Source of the DNA: Chryseobacterium tructae
Lineage (GTDB): Bacteria; Bacteroidota; Bacteroidia; Flavobacteriales; Weeksellaceae
NCBI RefSeq assembly: GCF_030409875.1
Contig: NZ_JAUFQR010000001.1
Span: 4,278,001 to 4,342,000 of the forward strand
Reading direction: 5' to 3'
DNA length: 64,000 nucleotides
Shown: positions 45,002 through 53,072 of the stretch, one piece after another
Layout of the letters: every line of letters begins with the position of its first letter
Numbering within the stretch: the first letter of the stretch is position 1
Notes under the pieces: generated by a model
Databases searched by the model: none
What the model saw: the letters and a program-made list of their open reading frames with translations, nothing else
What the model was told of the DNA's origin: nothing
Translations under genes and position numbers: made by a program

Positions 45002-45393
45002 AAATACTCTTAGAAGAAAAAGTACTGGGAACGCATTCTAAAAAGAATTCAAAATATTATTGGGTTTTAGAAACCGTTACAGGAAAAAATGAAGATTCGG
45101 AAGACCTTAATGATTATTTCCCTGCAAGCTCTGAAACAGGATACATTCAGGATATAAAAGAGGAAATTATTGAGAAAATAAATTCAGAACACCTTTTTAG
45201 CTTTCCTTATACCCCAAAAGAAGGCGATTATTTATCTATAAAGAATAACTTAAGAAAACAGGAATATTTAAACCTGATTTTCCTTAATGATAAATGGATT
45301 GAGGAAATATATATGTGTAGTTACCGTGAGTGTGACACCGATATTTACACAACCATCAAAACAGGAGTTGCATTCTTAACTCAGGATATATGA
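44998..45393 (+). CDS. Uncharacterised protein between tsaD and rsmE
   Basis: The 131-residue protein is soluble with mixed charge: KYYWVLETVTGKNEDSEDL, FSFPYTPKEGDYLSIKNN and EEIYMCSYRECDTDIYTT. No domain is recognised. It overlaps tsaD by four bases (ATGA) and rsmE by four bases (ATGA), so all three are translationally coupled. The position suggests a function tied to RNA modification, but this is only an inference. Confidence 0.75.
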   Translation: MKILLEEKVLGTHSKKNSKYYWVLETVTGKNEDSEDLNDYFPASSETGYIQDIKEEIIEKINSEHLFSFPYTPKEGDYLSIKNNLRKQEYLNLIFLNDKWIEEIYMCSYRECDTDIYTTIKTGVAFLTQDI

Positions 45394-46085
45394 AATTATT
45401 TTACGGAGAAATAACTGGCAATAAAGTGATCATCAATGATGAAGAACAACAACATATTGTAAAGGTTCTTCGGATGAGAGATGGTGAGGAAATTCACGTC
45501 ACCGATGGAAAGGGAGGTTTGGCTTCAGGAAAATTGGTCATAGAAGGAAAGAAGGCGGGTCTTGAGGTTTCAGAGATCAAAAACAATCTTCCAGACTTCA
45601 ATCCCAGACTTCATATCGCTATTGCCCCGACGAAGAATATTGACCGTATCGAGTTTTTTGTAGAAAAGGCTGTAGAAATGGGTATTTCTGAAATTAGTAT
45701 TATTACTACAGAAAAAACGGAACGTAAAAACATCAATATTGATAAAATCAGAAAACAAGCTATTGCGGCCTCTAAACAAAGCCTAAGGTTTCATTTTCCA
45801 GTGATCAATGATGCTGTAAGACTAACGGACTTTTTAAAAGATATTCATCCTGAAAATACGTTTGTGGCACATTGTCATGAGAACCTGGAAAGAATGGAAC
45901 TAAAGAGCATCCCTACCATGAAGGAAATTACTTTTTTAATTGGCCCTGAAGGAGATTTTTCTGAAAAGGAAATCGCGTTTCTTGCTGAACATAAAATCAA
46001 AGCAGTTTCATTAGGAAATCAAAGGTTAAGAACTGAGACTGCAGGTTTATTTGTAGCTGCATGGAATTATTATAATATGATATAG
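45390..46085 (+). CDS. rsmE: 16S rRNA (uracil(1498)-N3)-methyltransferase RsmE
   Basis: The 231-residue protein matches RsmE: an N-terminal PUA-like part (HIVKVLRMRDGEEIHVTDGK) and a SPOUT methyltransferase domain with the knot region IGPEGDFSEKEIAFL and SLGNQRLRTETAGLFVAAW. It methylates U1498 of 16S rRNA using SAM and works as a dimer. It is the third gene of the tsaD operon. A perfect palindromic terminator closes the convergent pair with TrmH. Confidence 0.93.
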   Translation: MKLFYGEITGNKVIINDEEQQHIVKVLRMRDGEEIHVTDGKGGLASGKLVIEGKKAGLEVSEIKNNLPDFNPRLHIAIAPTKNIDRIEFFVEKAVEMGISEISIITTEKTERKNINIDKIRKQAIAASKQSLRFHFPVINDAVRLTDFLKDIHPENTFVAHCHENLERMELKSIPTMKEITFLIGPEGDFSEKEIAFLAEHKIKAVSLGNQRLRTETAGLFVAAWNYYNMI

Positions 46086-46107
46086 TGAATGGATTTTTAA
46101 TTCATAT

Positions 46108-46147
46108 AAAAAATAAAGGAGGTGTTTAAACACCTCCTTTATTTTTT
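46108..46147. terminator. Bidirectional terminator between rsmE and TrmH-like gene
   Basis: A perfect 40-bp palindrome, symmetric around 46127/46128, begins with A residues and ends with T residues, so it serves both strands. Confidence 0.92.
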
Positions 46148-46155
46148 CAAATTGA

Positions 46156-46830
46156 TTATTTCCAATCAATATTATTTTCACTTAAATATTTTTCAAAAAT
46201 CTGCTGGCCACTTCTTATGGAATTTACCGTCCAAAGGATTTTCATTCTTAACAGTTTTTCTTGATCTAATTTATAATCAATCCCAGATTTTATAAGCTTT
46301 TGTTTCAATTCATACATGCAAATTGAAGCCGCTACAGAAACGTTAAAACTTCTTGTAAAGCCATACATCGGAATCGCCAGTGTTTCATCTGCAAAATCCA
46401 GGATTTCCTGAGAAACGCCTTCCATTTCTGTTCCGAAAACCAAGGCTATAGGCTCTGTAATTTCATATTCTGGCAACATGGTCGCATTATTTTCCAATGA
46501 AACCACCACAATTTTATATCCTCTGTCTTTAATTTCCTGAAAGGATTGCATATTTCGGGGAAGTTTTTCCACTTCAACCCAGGTATCAGCCCCTTTGGTA
46601 ACTCTAAGGTTGGGCTCAAAACTATATTCTTCCTGCAAAGCCACTACTTTATGAAAACCACAGGCTTCTACAGAACGTACAATGGCTGCGGCATTCCTGA
46701 ACTGGTAAATATCTTCGACCACCGGAAGTACAAAGTCTGAACTTTCCTGAGAGAAATGTTCAATCTTTGACAATCTTTCTTCTGTTAAAAACTGTTTTAA
46801 ATATTCATAAGTTTGCGCTAAATCTTTCAT
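46156..46830 (-). CDS. TrmH/SpoU family RNA 2'-O-methyltransferase
   Basis: The 224-residue protein has SPOUT motifs: NAAAIVRSVEACGFHKVV (motif 1), ALVFGTEMEGVSQEIL (motif 2) and IPMYGFTRSFNVSVAASICM (motif 3). It is most like TrmH, which methylates the 2'-OH of G18 in tRNA. The start at MKDLAQTYEYL (46830) is chosen by comparison with the family's usual beginning; ATGs at 46836 and 46869 are possible alternatives. The exact substrate tRNA is inferred. Confidence 0.85.
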   Translation of the reverse strand: MKDLAQTYEYLKQFLTEERLSKIEHFSQESSDFVLPVVEDIYQFRNAAAIVRSVEACGFHKVVALQEEYSFEPNLRVTKGADTWVEVEKLPRNMQSFQEIKDRGYKIVVVSLENNATMLPEYEITEPIALVFGTEMEGVSQEILDFADETLAIPMYGFTRSFNVSVAASICMYELKQKLIKSGIDYKLDQEKLLRMKILWTVNSIRSGQQIFEKYLSENNIDWK

Positions 46831-46942
46831 CTGCATGTAGTTATTTTTTCCAATAGCTCTATGTAACACCTATAATTCGTTTTATTCTTATAAAATTTCC
46901 CTCTAAGTGTTCCATTCATTTTCAAATCTTTGCAAATTAACG

Positions 46943-46950
46943 TAATTTTG
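46943..46950 (+). promoter_or_regulatory. Bacteroidetes -7 element for the asparaginase gene
   Basis: TAATTTTG (TAnnTTTG) ends 46 bases before the ATG at 46997. Confidence 0.45.
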
Positions 46951-46996
46951 GGCTATGATCCTTAACCGGGATTAAATTCTTAATTAAAAATAATAC

Positions 46997-48024
46997 ATGA
47001 AGCGAAAAGTCCTACTCATCTATACCGGAGGAACCATCGGTATGGAAAAAGATTATGAAACCGGAAGTCTCCGTGCCTTTGATTTTGGAAATATCTTTGA
47101 AAAGATGCCTGAAATGAAGCTTATGGAATGTGAAGTTTTCGTACATCCTTTTGCTAAACCACTGGACTCTTCGGACATGGGGCCTGAGGAATGGAGAGTA
47201 ATTGCCAACTATATTCTCAAAAACTATAATGATTATGACGGATTCCTGATTCTTCACGGAACGGATACCATGTCTTATACTGCTTCAGCATTAAGTTTTA
47301 TGTTAAAAGGATTAAGAAAACCTGTGATCATGACAGGTTCACAGCTTCCGATTGGTGATTTGAGGACAGATGCCAAAGAAAATCTGTTGACCAGTCTTTA
47401 TTATGCCAGTTTATATGAAAATGATGAAGCTGTCATCCAGGAGGTTGCCATTTATTTTGAATACAAATTATTGAGAGGAAACAGAACATTAAAGTATTCT
47501 GCTGAATATTTTGATGCCTATGCAAGTCCAAACTATCCTATTCTTGGCCAATCTGGTGTTCATTTAAATATCATTAATGACAATCTTTTCCGTTGTGATC
47601 CGGAGGTAGAATTTCATGTGGATGAACATATCTCTGAGGATGTTCTGTTCTGGAGAATTTTCCCGGGAATGCACCTCAGCCATTTCAGAGAAATTCCTAA
47701 AATGAAAGTTCTGATTCTGCAGGTCTTTGGTTCTGGAACGATTTTTAGCAGTGAAAAGACTCAGGAAACTCTTCAGGAGATCAGAAATAATGGGACAGAG
47801 ATTGTAGTAGTAAGCCAGTGTATTTCCGGTGGAATTTCGTTCGGAAATATGAAAACAGCAATATCTTCTCAAGAATCGGAGCGATCAGTGGCAGAGACAT
47901 GACTGCTGAGACTGCTATTACCAAAGCAATGCATCTTATTGATAATCCAAATTACTCCGGAAGTTTCGCGGATAACTTTACCCAAAGCCTTTGCGGAGAA
48001 ATTACTGCTGAAAAAATGCAATAA
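46997..48024 (+). CDS. Type I (cytoplasmic) L-asparaginase (one frame break)
   Basis: The 342-residue protein (with one base restored) has the asparaginase motif 1 IYTGGTIGMEK near the start, with the catalytic Thr in TGGTIG, and motif 2 LHGTDTMSYTASAL. A conserved C-terminal block (QCISGGISFGKYENS...AISGRDMTAETAITK) is interrupted at 47845-47847, where AAA should be AAAA. As written the frame ends at 47902. There is no signal peptide, so it is cytoplasmic. It hydrolyses asparagine to aspartate and ammonia. A sequencing error is likely. Confidence 0.92.
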
Positions 48025-48028
48025 AAAT

Positions 48029-48058
48029 TTGGTATTTAAAGAAAATATTCTATTTTTG
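48029..48058 (+). promoter_or_regulatory. tRNA-Ser promoter (TTG-N19-TAnnTTTG)
   Basis: TTG at 48029-48031 and TATTTTTG at 48051-48058 have the ideal 19-nt spacer and lie 11 nt before the tRNA 5' end. Confidence 0.75.
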
Positions 48059-48069
48059 CAATCTCAAAT

Positions 48070-48156
48070 AGAGAGGTGTCCGAGTGGTTGAAGGAGCTAC
48101 CCTGGAAAGGTAGTATGCGGGTAACTGTATCGAGGGTTCGAATCCCTTCCTCTCTG
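48070..48156 (+). tRNA. tRNA-Ser (GGA anticodon)
   Basis: The 87-nt gene folds as a class II tRNA. The 7-bp acceptor stem pairs AGAGAGG with CCTCTCT, the D-arm holds GAGTGGTTGAA, and the anticodon stem CTACC/GGTAG encloses loop CTGGAAA with anticodon GGA. A long variable arm follows, and the T-arm is GAGGG-TTCGAAT-CCCTT. The terminal CCA is not encoded. It reads UCC/UCU serine codons. A strong promoter lies just upstream and a hairpin terminator just downstream. Confidence 0.96.
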
Positions 48157-48161
48157 CAAAG

Positions 48162-48195
48162 AAAAGTCTTAAGTTTTATACTTAAGACTTTTTTG
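48162..48195 (+). terminator. Terminator after tRNA-Ser
   Basis: A perfect 13-bp stem (48162-48174 with 48180-48192) with a TTTAT loop is followed by T-rich sequence. Confidence 0.85.
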
Positions 48196-48304
48196 TTTTT
48201 ACAACCTTATTATTCTCAAGTAGTTGTATACTTCTTATTCTTAAATACTCTATTTTACAATCAATATATGATATGACACGTCAAGTTATGGCGTATCCCT
48301 TATC

Positions 48305-48312
48305 TAGCTTTG
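48305..48312 (+). promoter_or_regulatory. Bacteroidetes -7 element for the toxin gene
   Basis: TAGCTTTG (TAnnTTTG) ends 45 bases before the ATG at 48358. Confidence 0.4.
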
Positions 48313-48357
48313 CTTTAGAAACATTTAAACAAAATATTAATTACTAAAACACAGCTT

Positions 48358-50571
48358 ATGAAGAAACTATCTGATGATGAGTGGAGTGAAGATCTCTCTG
48401 AATTCAAGGTCATTTCCATAGAAGATTTAAACAAAGGATTCGTAGGAGATAAGAGTGCTTTGGGTGATACTATCATCAACAAAGATAATTTTCCTGATTA
48501 TAGAAGTCCATTCTATGATTACAGAAACATACCTTTAGGACATTCTTCTCTTACTGATAACCCCGTATCAATATTTGCTTCAACAGGAGTCAATGACAAA
48601 GGAGAAAAAGGATATGAATATTATGCAGAAGTTCTGCCCTGTGAAACAGGTTCACAGGTATATGGAACCTATCAGGCTAATGCCAGAAAAAAACAAGCTT
48701 TATTTCTTTTCTATGAAAAGCCCAATCCTAACAAATCTAACTTCTCTGGTGACTTTTATATTGCCAAGATGGGAGATTACTTTGTACGGCTTTTCAAGAG
48801 GTTCCCAGAACCATTATCCTCCAATGTAAATGGTCAGTTTTTCAGGAATATCACCTCTATGGAAGATGAAGCCGCTTATCTGACACAGTTGGCTTATACT
48901 TTTGAGAAAGATAAAATAGATGCTACTCTTGTTCATCAGGCTTTAATGAGGGAATATCAGTTTTATACAGGAGACAGAAGATTTGAAGAGATTATAGGCA
49001 ATATTTCTTCTATTCCTGCTAATGCCATTGGATGGTGTGCTGAAAAGCTGGAAGTTTTTAAGCCTACAGAGAAGAATTATAATCCTCAGGCTAAAGATTA
49101 TTCTCCATTAATCCCTATTGTAGGAGGTGTTGCAGTTCCTGTTAATATAAATAAAGCTGCACAGTTCTTTGAGAATTTAGGTGATAATCCTTTTGTTCAA
49201 GGGGCAGAAGCTACTTTTTCAAAGATTTGGTCATTGGTAAGACAGGCTGCAAGTAAGGTTAAAGATGTTTCCATAGAACATCTTCCTAATGCCTTTAAAA
49301 AGCTGATTAACAAAATTACAGGTGTCATTAATGATATTAAATCCTTTCTTACTGATGTAGCTGATGACATTAGTGAGATAGCTAAACAAGGAGTAGAAAT
49401 CCTTAAACTGGCTAATGCTTTTTATTGTGGTGTTAATAGTGGTCTAATTAGTCTTATACAATGTTTGCTGTATATTTTAGAGTTTCTTTTACAGCCTACA
49501 ACTACTTTCTCCTATCAGCAGTATCTTGAAAGAAGAGACTTGATGGAAAAAGCCGAGGATGTACTGGATTGGGTAACAGAGAATGTCCCTAAGTTCCTGC
49601 AGGGGGTTAAAGACCTATTCAAAGCCAGTGGAAGTATTTCTCAATCTGATATGGAAGGAATACTGGATAAGATGAAAGAGTATTTTGGTGATGTTTCAAG
49701 ATATACAGTAGCTTTTTATGTAGGCATTTTTGCCTTTGAACTACTAATTAATATTCTGCTACTTATTTTTACAGAGGGTGCAGGGAATGTGGTAAAAGGA
49801 ACTACTTATGTCCAGAAAGCAGCAAGTCTATTAAAGGTTCTTGCAAGAGAAACTGTTTCTGTGGCTACATTAGGAATTACAGATTTACTGGCTTTTCTTT
49901 CAAGATTTATTATTAGATTTGGAAAGGCTTGTACTAAAGGGTTTGCGGGCTTTACCAGATTCATTGAAGAATTATTACAAGGTGCTAAGAATGGTGCTAA
50001 AGCAGAGGAACTGGCCGATGAAATTCATGATATAGAGGAAGTAATAATCAAAGGAAGAAAACTTCAAAAAGGAGGTGGTGATGCAACCAAGTCTTTTGCT
50101 GAAAATGCAGGAATTAAGATAGAAAGTTGGATAAGTAAAACTAAGGTCTTTGGACAATCTACAGATTATACTTGTGCTGCTACTTCTTTGAGAATGACAT
50201 TACATGACAAAGGTATTTTACTATTAGAAGATGAATTGGTAAGAGCATTAAAAACTGATACTAATGGGGCTTCAATTTTAGATATCCCTGAGGCTCTATA
50301 TTTCAAAAGATTGGAAGATCAGGTAACAGCTATTGCTGAAAAAGATATTAAGTTATCAAAGTTATTAGAGAAATTAGAAGACGGAGATAAAGCAGTAGTA
50401 AGTATTGGTACAGCAGAGTTTAAAGGTCATGCTGTAGTACTGGAAAAAGTGGAAAATGGAAAGGTATTTTTACGTGACCCCTTACCTATGAATCAAGGAG
50501 CTTCTTATTCTATGAAGATAGAAGACTTTGAGAAGATATTTAACAAAAAAGCAGTAATTATTAAAAAATAA
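48358..50571 (+). CDS. Candidate polymorphic toxin with C-terminal C39-like cysteine peptidase domain
   Basis: The 737-residue protein has no signal peptide. The N-terminal ~240 residues are unrecognised and may be a delivery or trafficking domain. The middle (about 240-590) has long amphipathic and hydrophobic helices, including LLINILLLIFTEGAGNVVKG, like the pre-toxin part of many polymorphic toxins. The last ~140 residues form a papain/C39-like domain: DYTCAATSLRMTLHDKG with Cys606, FKGHAVVLEKV with His691 and FLRDPLP with Asp707, a complete Cys-His-Asp triad. The next gene, 4 bp downstream, is a small soluble protein that fits an immunity partner. Delivery by a type VI or other contact system is an inference. 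Confidence 0.72.
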   Translation: MKKLSDDEWSEDLSEFKVISIEDLNKGFVGDKSALGDTIINKDNFPDYRSPFYDYRNIPLGHSSLTDNPVSIFASTGVNDKGEKGYEYYAEVLPCETGSQVYGTYQANARKKQALFLFYEKPNPNKSNFSGDFYIAKMGDYFVRLFKRFPEPLSSNVNGQFFRNITSMEDEAAYLTQLAYTFEKDKIDATLVHQALMREYQFYTGDRRFEEIIGNISSIPANAIGWCAEKLEVFKPTEKNYNPQAKDYSPLIPIVGGVAVPVNINKAAQFFENLGDNPFVQGAEATFSKIWSLVRQAASKVKDVSIEHLPNAFKKLINKITGVINDIKSFLTDVADDISEIAKQGVEILKLANAFYCGVNSGLISLIQCLLYILEFLLQPTTTFSYQQYLERRDLMEKAEDVLDWVTENVPKFLQGVKDLFKASGSISQSDMEGILDKMKEYFGDVSRYTVAFYVGIFAFELLINILLLIFTEGAGNVVKGTTYVQKAASLLKVLARETVSVATLGITDLLAFLSRFIIRFGKACTKGFAGFTRFIEELLQGAKNGAKAEELADEIHDIEEVIIKGRKLQKGGGDATKSFAENAGIKIESWISKTKVFGQSTDYTCAATSLRMTLHDKGILLLEDELVRALKTDTNGASILDIPEALYFKRLEDQVTAIAEKDIKLSKLLEKLEDGDKAVVSIGTAEFKGHAVVLEKVENGKVFLRDPLPMNQGASYSMKIEDFEKIFNKKAVIIKK

Positions 50572-50575
50572 AGTA

Positions 50576-51073
50576 ATGACAGAACAAGGAAACATACAAT
50601 ATAACACAAAAGGAGAAACACCTTTAAAAGGCTATCAGATTGTTAGAGTAAGAAATATAGTCCACTCAAAAGAAGTATTAGACAATTTTAAGAATGCAGT
50701 TCTAACAATCTTAAAAAATAAGAACTTAAGTGATGAAGATCCTAAGTGGGAGCAATTATTACCGCAAGGTATAGTAAAAAAGATAAAGCAATTGGATGAT
50801 AATGATAAGAAATATGATGAATTTCTGTACAGTATCAATTCAAATATCGATGATTATCAAAGACTTAGAGATTGGGAATGGTACAGCTCAATAGAAATAG
50901 AAAAAGGATTTGATATCATTGTGAAAGGCAAATTTAATAGTTGGAAATTCATTAATTTTATTCACTGTCAAAATGTTCCTTTAGATAATATCAGAATTAT
51001 AGATGCTGATAAACAAGAATTTTATGAGCTAAAAACTATCAAGGATTATACTTCTTATAAAATACTAAAGTAG
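50576..51073 (+). CDS. Candidate immunity protein for the toxin at 48358
   Basis: The 165-residue soluble protein has no signal or membrane segment. It starts MTEQGNIQYNTKGETPLKGY and has a helical, charged middle (KNAVLTILKNKNLSDEDP) and a beta-rich end (WYSSIEIEKGFDIIVKGKFN). No family is recognised. It begins 4 bp after the toxin stop, in the same orientation, and a strong terminator follows. This tight arrangement is the main evidence for an immunity role. Confidence 0.6.
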   Translation: MTEQGNIQYNTKGETPLKGYQIVRVRNIVHSKEVLDNFKNAVLTILKNKNLSDEDPKWEQLLPQGIVKKIKQLDDNDKKYDEFLYSINSNIDDYQRLRDWEWYSSIEIEKGFDIIVKGKFNSWKFINFIHCQNVPLDNIRIIDADKQEFYELKTIKDYTSYKILK

Positions 51074-51097
51074 AACTTAAAACATCTGCTTTAACTA

Positions 51098-51138
51098 ATA
51101 AATAGCCCCATTACTACTGGATAAATGGGGCTATTTAT
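51098..51138 (+). terminator. Terminator after the toxin/immunity pair
   Basis: A perfect 14-bp stem (51098-51111 with 51125-51138) with a 13-nt loop closes the two-gene unit. Confidence 0.8.
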
Positions 51139-51629
51139 ATTCTTTTAAATTGTCAACATTTTTAAAAAGGTAATAAAAGAGGCTAAAAATGGATTAAATA
51201 TAAAGGTGAATTTACCTTTTTACTCAGTTTGTCCTAAAGAAACTACAAATTAATTTGACTCAAAGTTTTATAATAAAAACCTTATGGCTCTAAGGATGCT
51301 AAGAGGAGCCACTTCGTCACTTATGAAGCTATATAATATGGTTTTACATACATTTCATAAGAACGACCTTGTTCATTCAGTCTTTGTTTCCTATACTCTA
51401 CAAAATATAATCATAAAACTTTGTGTTAAAAAAAGAATTACCAGCCTGTATGAATACTCATATCACTCACAAATCTTTCTGTTTCTTTCTTAAAAACTTT
51501 TTCAGGAGATCAATATCTCATTCATCTAAGTATTTCTACTCAAATACATAATTGGTCATTTATACTCTACAGCATCTGTTTTGTTCTTCGTTACTTTGGT
51601 TTATAAAATAACCACAAAACCTATCTGAT
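51139..51629. other. Gene-free spacer after the toxin/immunity pair
   Basis: No gene is supported. A short open frame at 51284-51493 has no recognisable domain or promoter. Such spacers next to toxin loci often hold decayed cassettes, but nothing clear is visible here. Confidence 0.4.
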
Positions 51630-52043
51630 ATGACATCAACAAGCGTAAACGCAAATTCATCCGGCCAACTCCAATTGGGAGGTGGTGCACAGTTCTGGGT
51701 ATATCTTTCCCCTCACAACGATACTGCTAAAATGATTACCAAATGGCGTGTAACATTTTCACAGGGAAATTGGAGTGATTCTATTTCAAGCGACAATCCA
51801 ACAAAACAAATCCAAACTCCTAACCTTTCGGGAATCTTTGAGATTAAAGTCGAATTATTGAATGGTTCTACTGGAACATGGAGACAAATTCCGCCTCAGG
51901 CAGGAAGCTACAATGAAATAGGATGCAATTCTAATTGTGCATCAATGGTAGGAATTGTTGCAGATAGCACTAATCCTCCTATTGGTTCTATTAATGCTCA
52001 TTTCTGGACTACCTGGGATGCTCTATGCAGAGCAAGCGTATAA
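51630..52043 (+). CDS. Uncharacterised small protein
   Basis: The 137-residue protein starts MTSTSVNANSSGQLQLGGGA and is Gly/Ser/Asn-rich with a central beta-rich part (WVYLSPHNDTAKMITKWRVT, FEIKVELLNGSTGTWRQ). Near the C-terminus are two cysteines close together (GCNSNCASMVG) and an aromatic end (HFWTTWDALC). There is no signal peptide. The family is not recognised; the strand content suggests a compact beta domain. It stands alone between the toxin locus and the DUF4198-like gene. Confidence 0.6.
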   Translation: MTSTSVNANSSGQLQLGGGAQFWVYLSPHNDTAKMITKWRVTFSQGNWSDSISSDNPTKQIQTPNLSGIFEIKVELLNGSTGTWRQIPPQAGSYNEIGCNSNCASMVGIVADSTNPPIGSINAHFWTTWDALCRASV

Positions 52044-52170
52044 AGCAAAATCAATCATTATAATCAAGTGAGCTGCGGTATTTTTTAATATCGCAGTTTT
52101 CATAATAAAGCTACACACCCTATGATACCTTTTTCCTTAAATTTGTAATATCAATATAATTCAAATAAAA

Positions 52171-52904
52171 ATGTACACAATACGAACAGCATTTTCTTCG
52201 CTGTTATTTTTTGCAGTTTTTCTATTCCCATCTCTTACAAAAGCCAGTTCCTATTGGATGGAGATTCATGGGTCGGGGAAAATAAAAGAACAGGTTAAGA
52301 TTCAGGTATGCTATGGCTTTATTGATGAGCTTAGCGAACGACACCGAACGACTGGCGCTGAGTTTGAGAGAATCAAAAATTTCAATTTCTTTCTCTTCAA
52401 TACCAAGGGTGAAAAGCTAAAGATCACATTACAACCTAAAGGAGATCATTGGGAAGGAACATTTACGCCTAGCCAGGAAGGAACTTATCGAATTTAGGGA
52501 TGAACGATCAACAGCCTGTTTTAGTACGTTCTCAAAATCCACAGGAAAATGTAAGACCTATTGATTTTATGTGCAGCGCTTATCAAGTGGGAGTTCCATC
52601 GGGTAGCATCGCTCCACTTCAGTTTATGGATATTAGCCTTCAAGAGAAAAATGGGGTCTACACTATTTTTCCTTACCGAAATATGAAGCCTGTAGAGAAA
52701 GGCACCATACTTAGGATTTTCAACCCTGAAAACTGGGAAAAAAACATTCCAACAGATGAAAATCATCAAGCCGTTTTCAAACCTAGCATGCCTGGGTTGT
52801 ATGTCATCAGACAGGATTGGCAAGATAATACTCCGGGAACATTCCAAGGGACATCTTATGCCAAAATAAGATATCGTAATAATTATTGCCTTTGGATTAA
52901 TTAA
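52171..52904 (+). CDS. DUF4198-like secreted protein (one frame break)
   Basis: The protein begins with a signal peptide (LLFFAVFLFPSLTKASSY). It has HGSGKIKEQVKIQVCYGF, a GEKLKITLQPKGDHWEGTFT strand block and PSQEGTYRILGMNDQQPVLV. The frame breaks at 52493-52495 (TTT where TTTT is needed); restoring one T joins the two parts into 244 residues. The later part (YTIFPYRNMKPVEKGTILRI, FKPSMPGLYVIRQDW) fits the DUF4198 Ig-like domain, often found with metal or siderophore uptake genes in Bacteroidota. The siderophore receptor at 53073 is convergent next door, consistent with this. Confidence 0.65.
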
Positions 52905-53013
52905 AAAGATGGAAGCGGAAAGATGAAGAATGGATTTATCTCAGACAGAAAATTGGATCAAAATTTATTAATGAATAGATTCAAGATAAAAGTTCAGAAA
53001 GTCTTTATAAAAT

Positions 53014-53049
53014 AAAAAGTCCCGGATTAATAAATCCGGGACTTTTTTG
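53014..53049. terminator. Bidirectional terminator between the DUF4198-like and TonB receptor genes
   Basis: A perfect 15-bp stem (53014-53028 with 53033-53047) is flanked by A residues on the left and T residues on the right. Confidence 0.9.
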
Positions 53050-53072
53050 TTATCAATTATTAAAATCTCATT

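Noticed and set aside
46831..46869. Longer start for the TrmH-like protein at 46869
   Set aside because: The added 13 residues do not resemble the family N-terminus; MKDLAQTYEYL at 46830 does.
48076..48276. Open frame over the tRNA-Ser gene
   Set aside because: It overlaps the tRNA and its terminator and has no recognisable protein features.
51284..51493. 69-codon frame after the toxin/immunity pair
   Set aside because: No domain, no promoter element, and irregular composition; most likely random.
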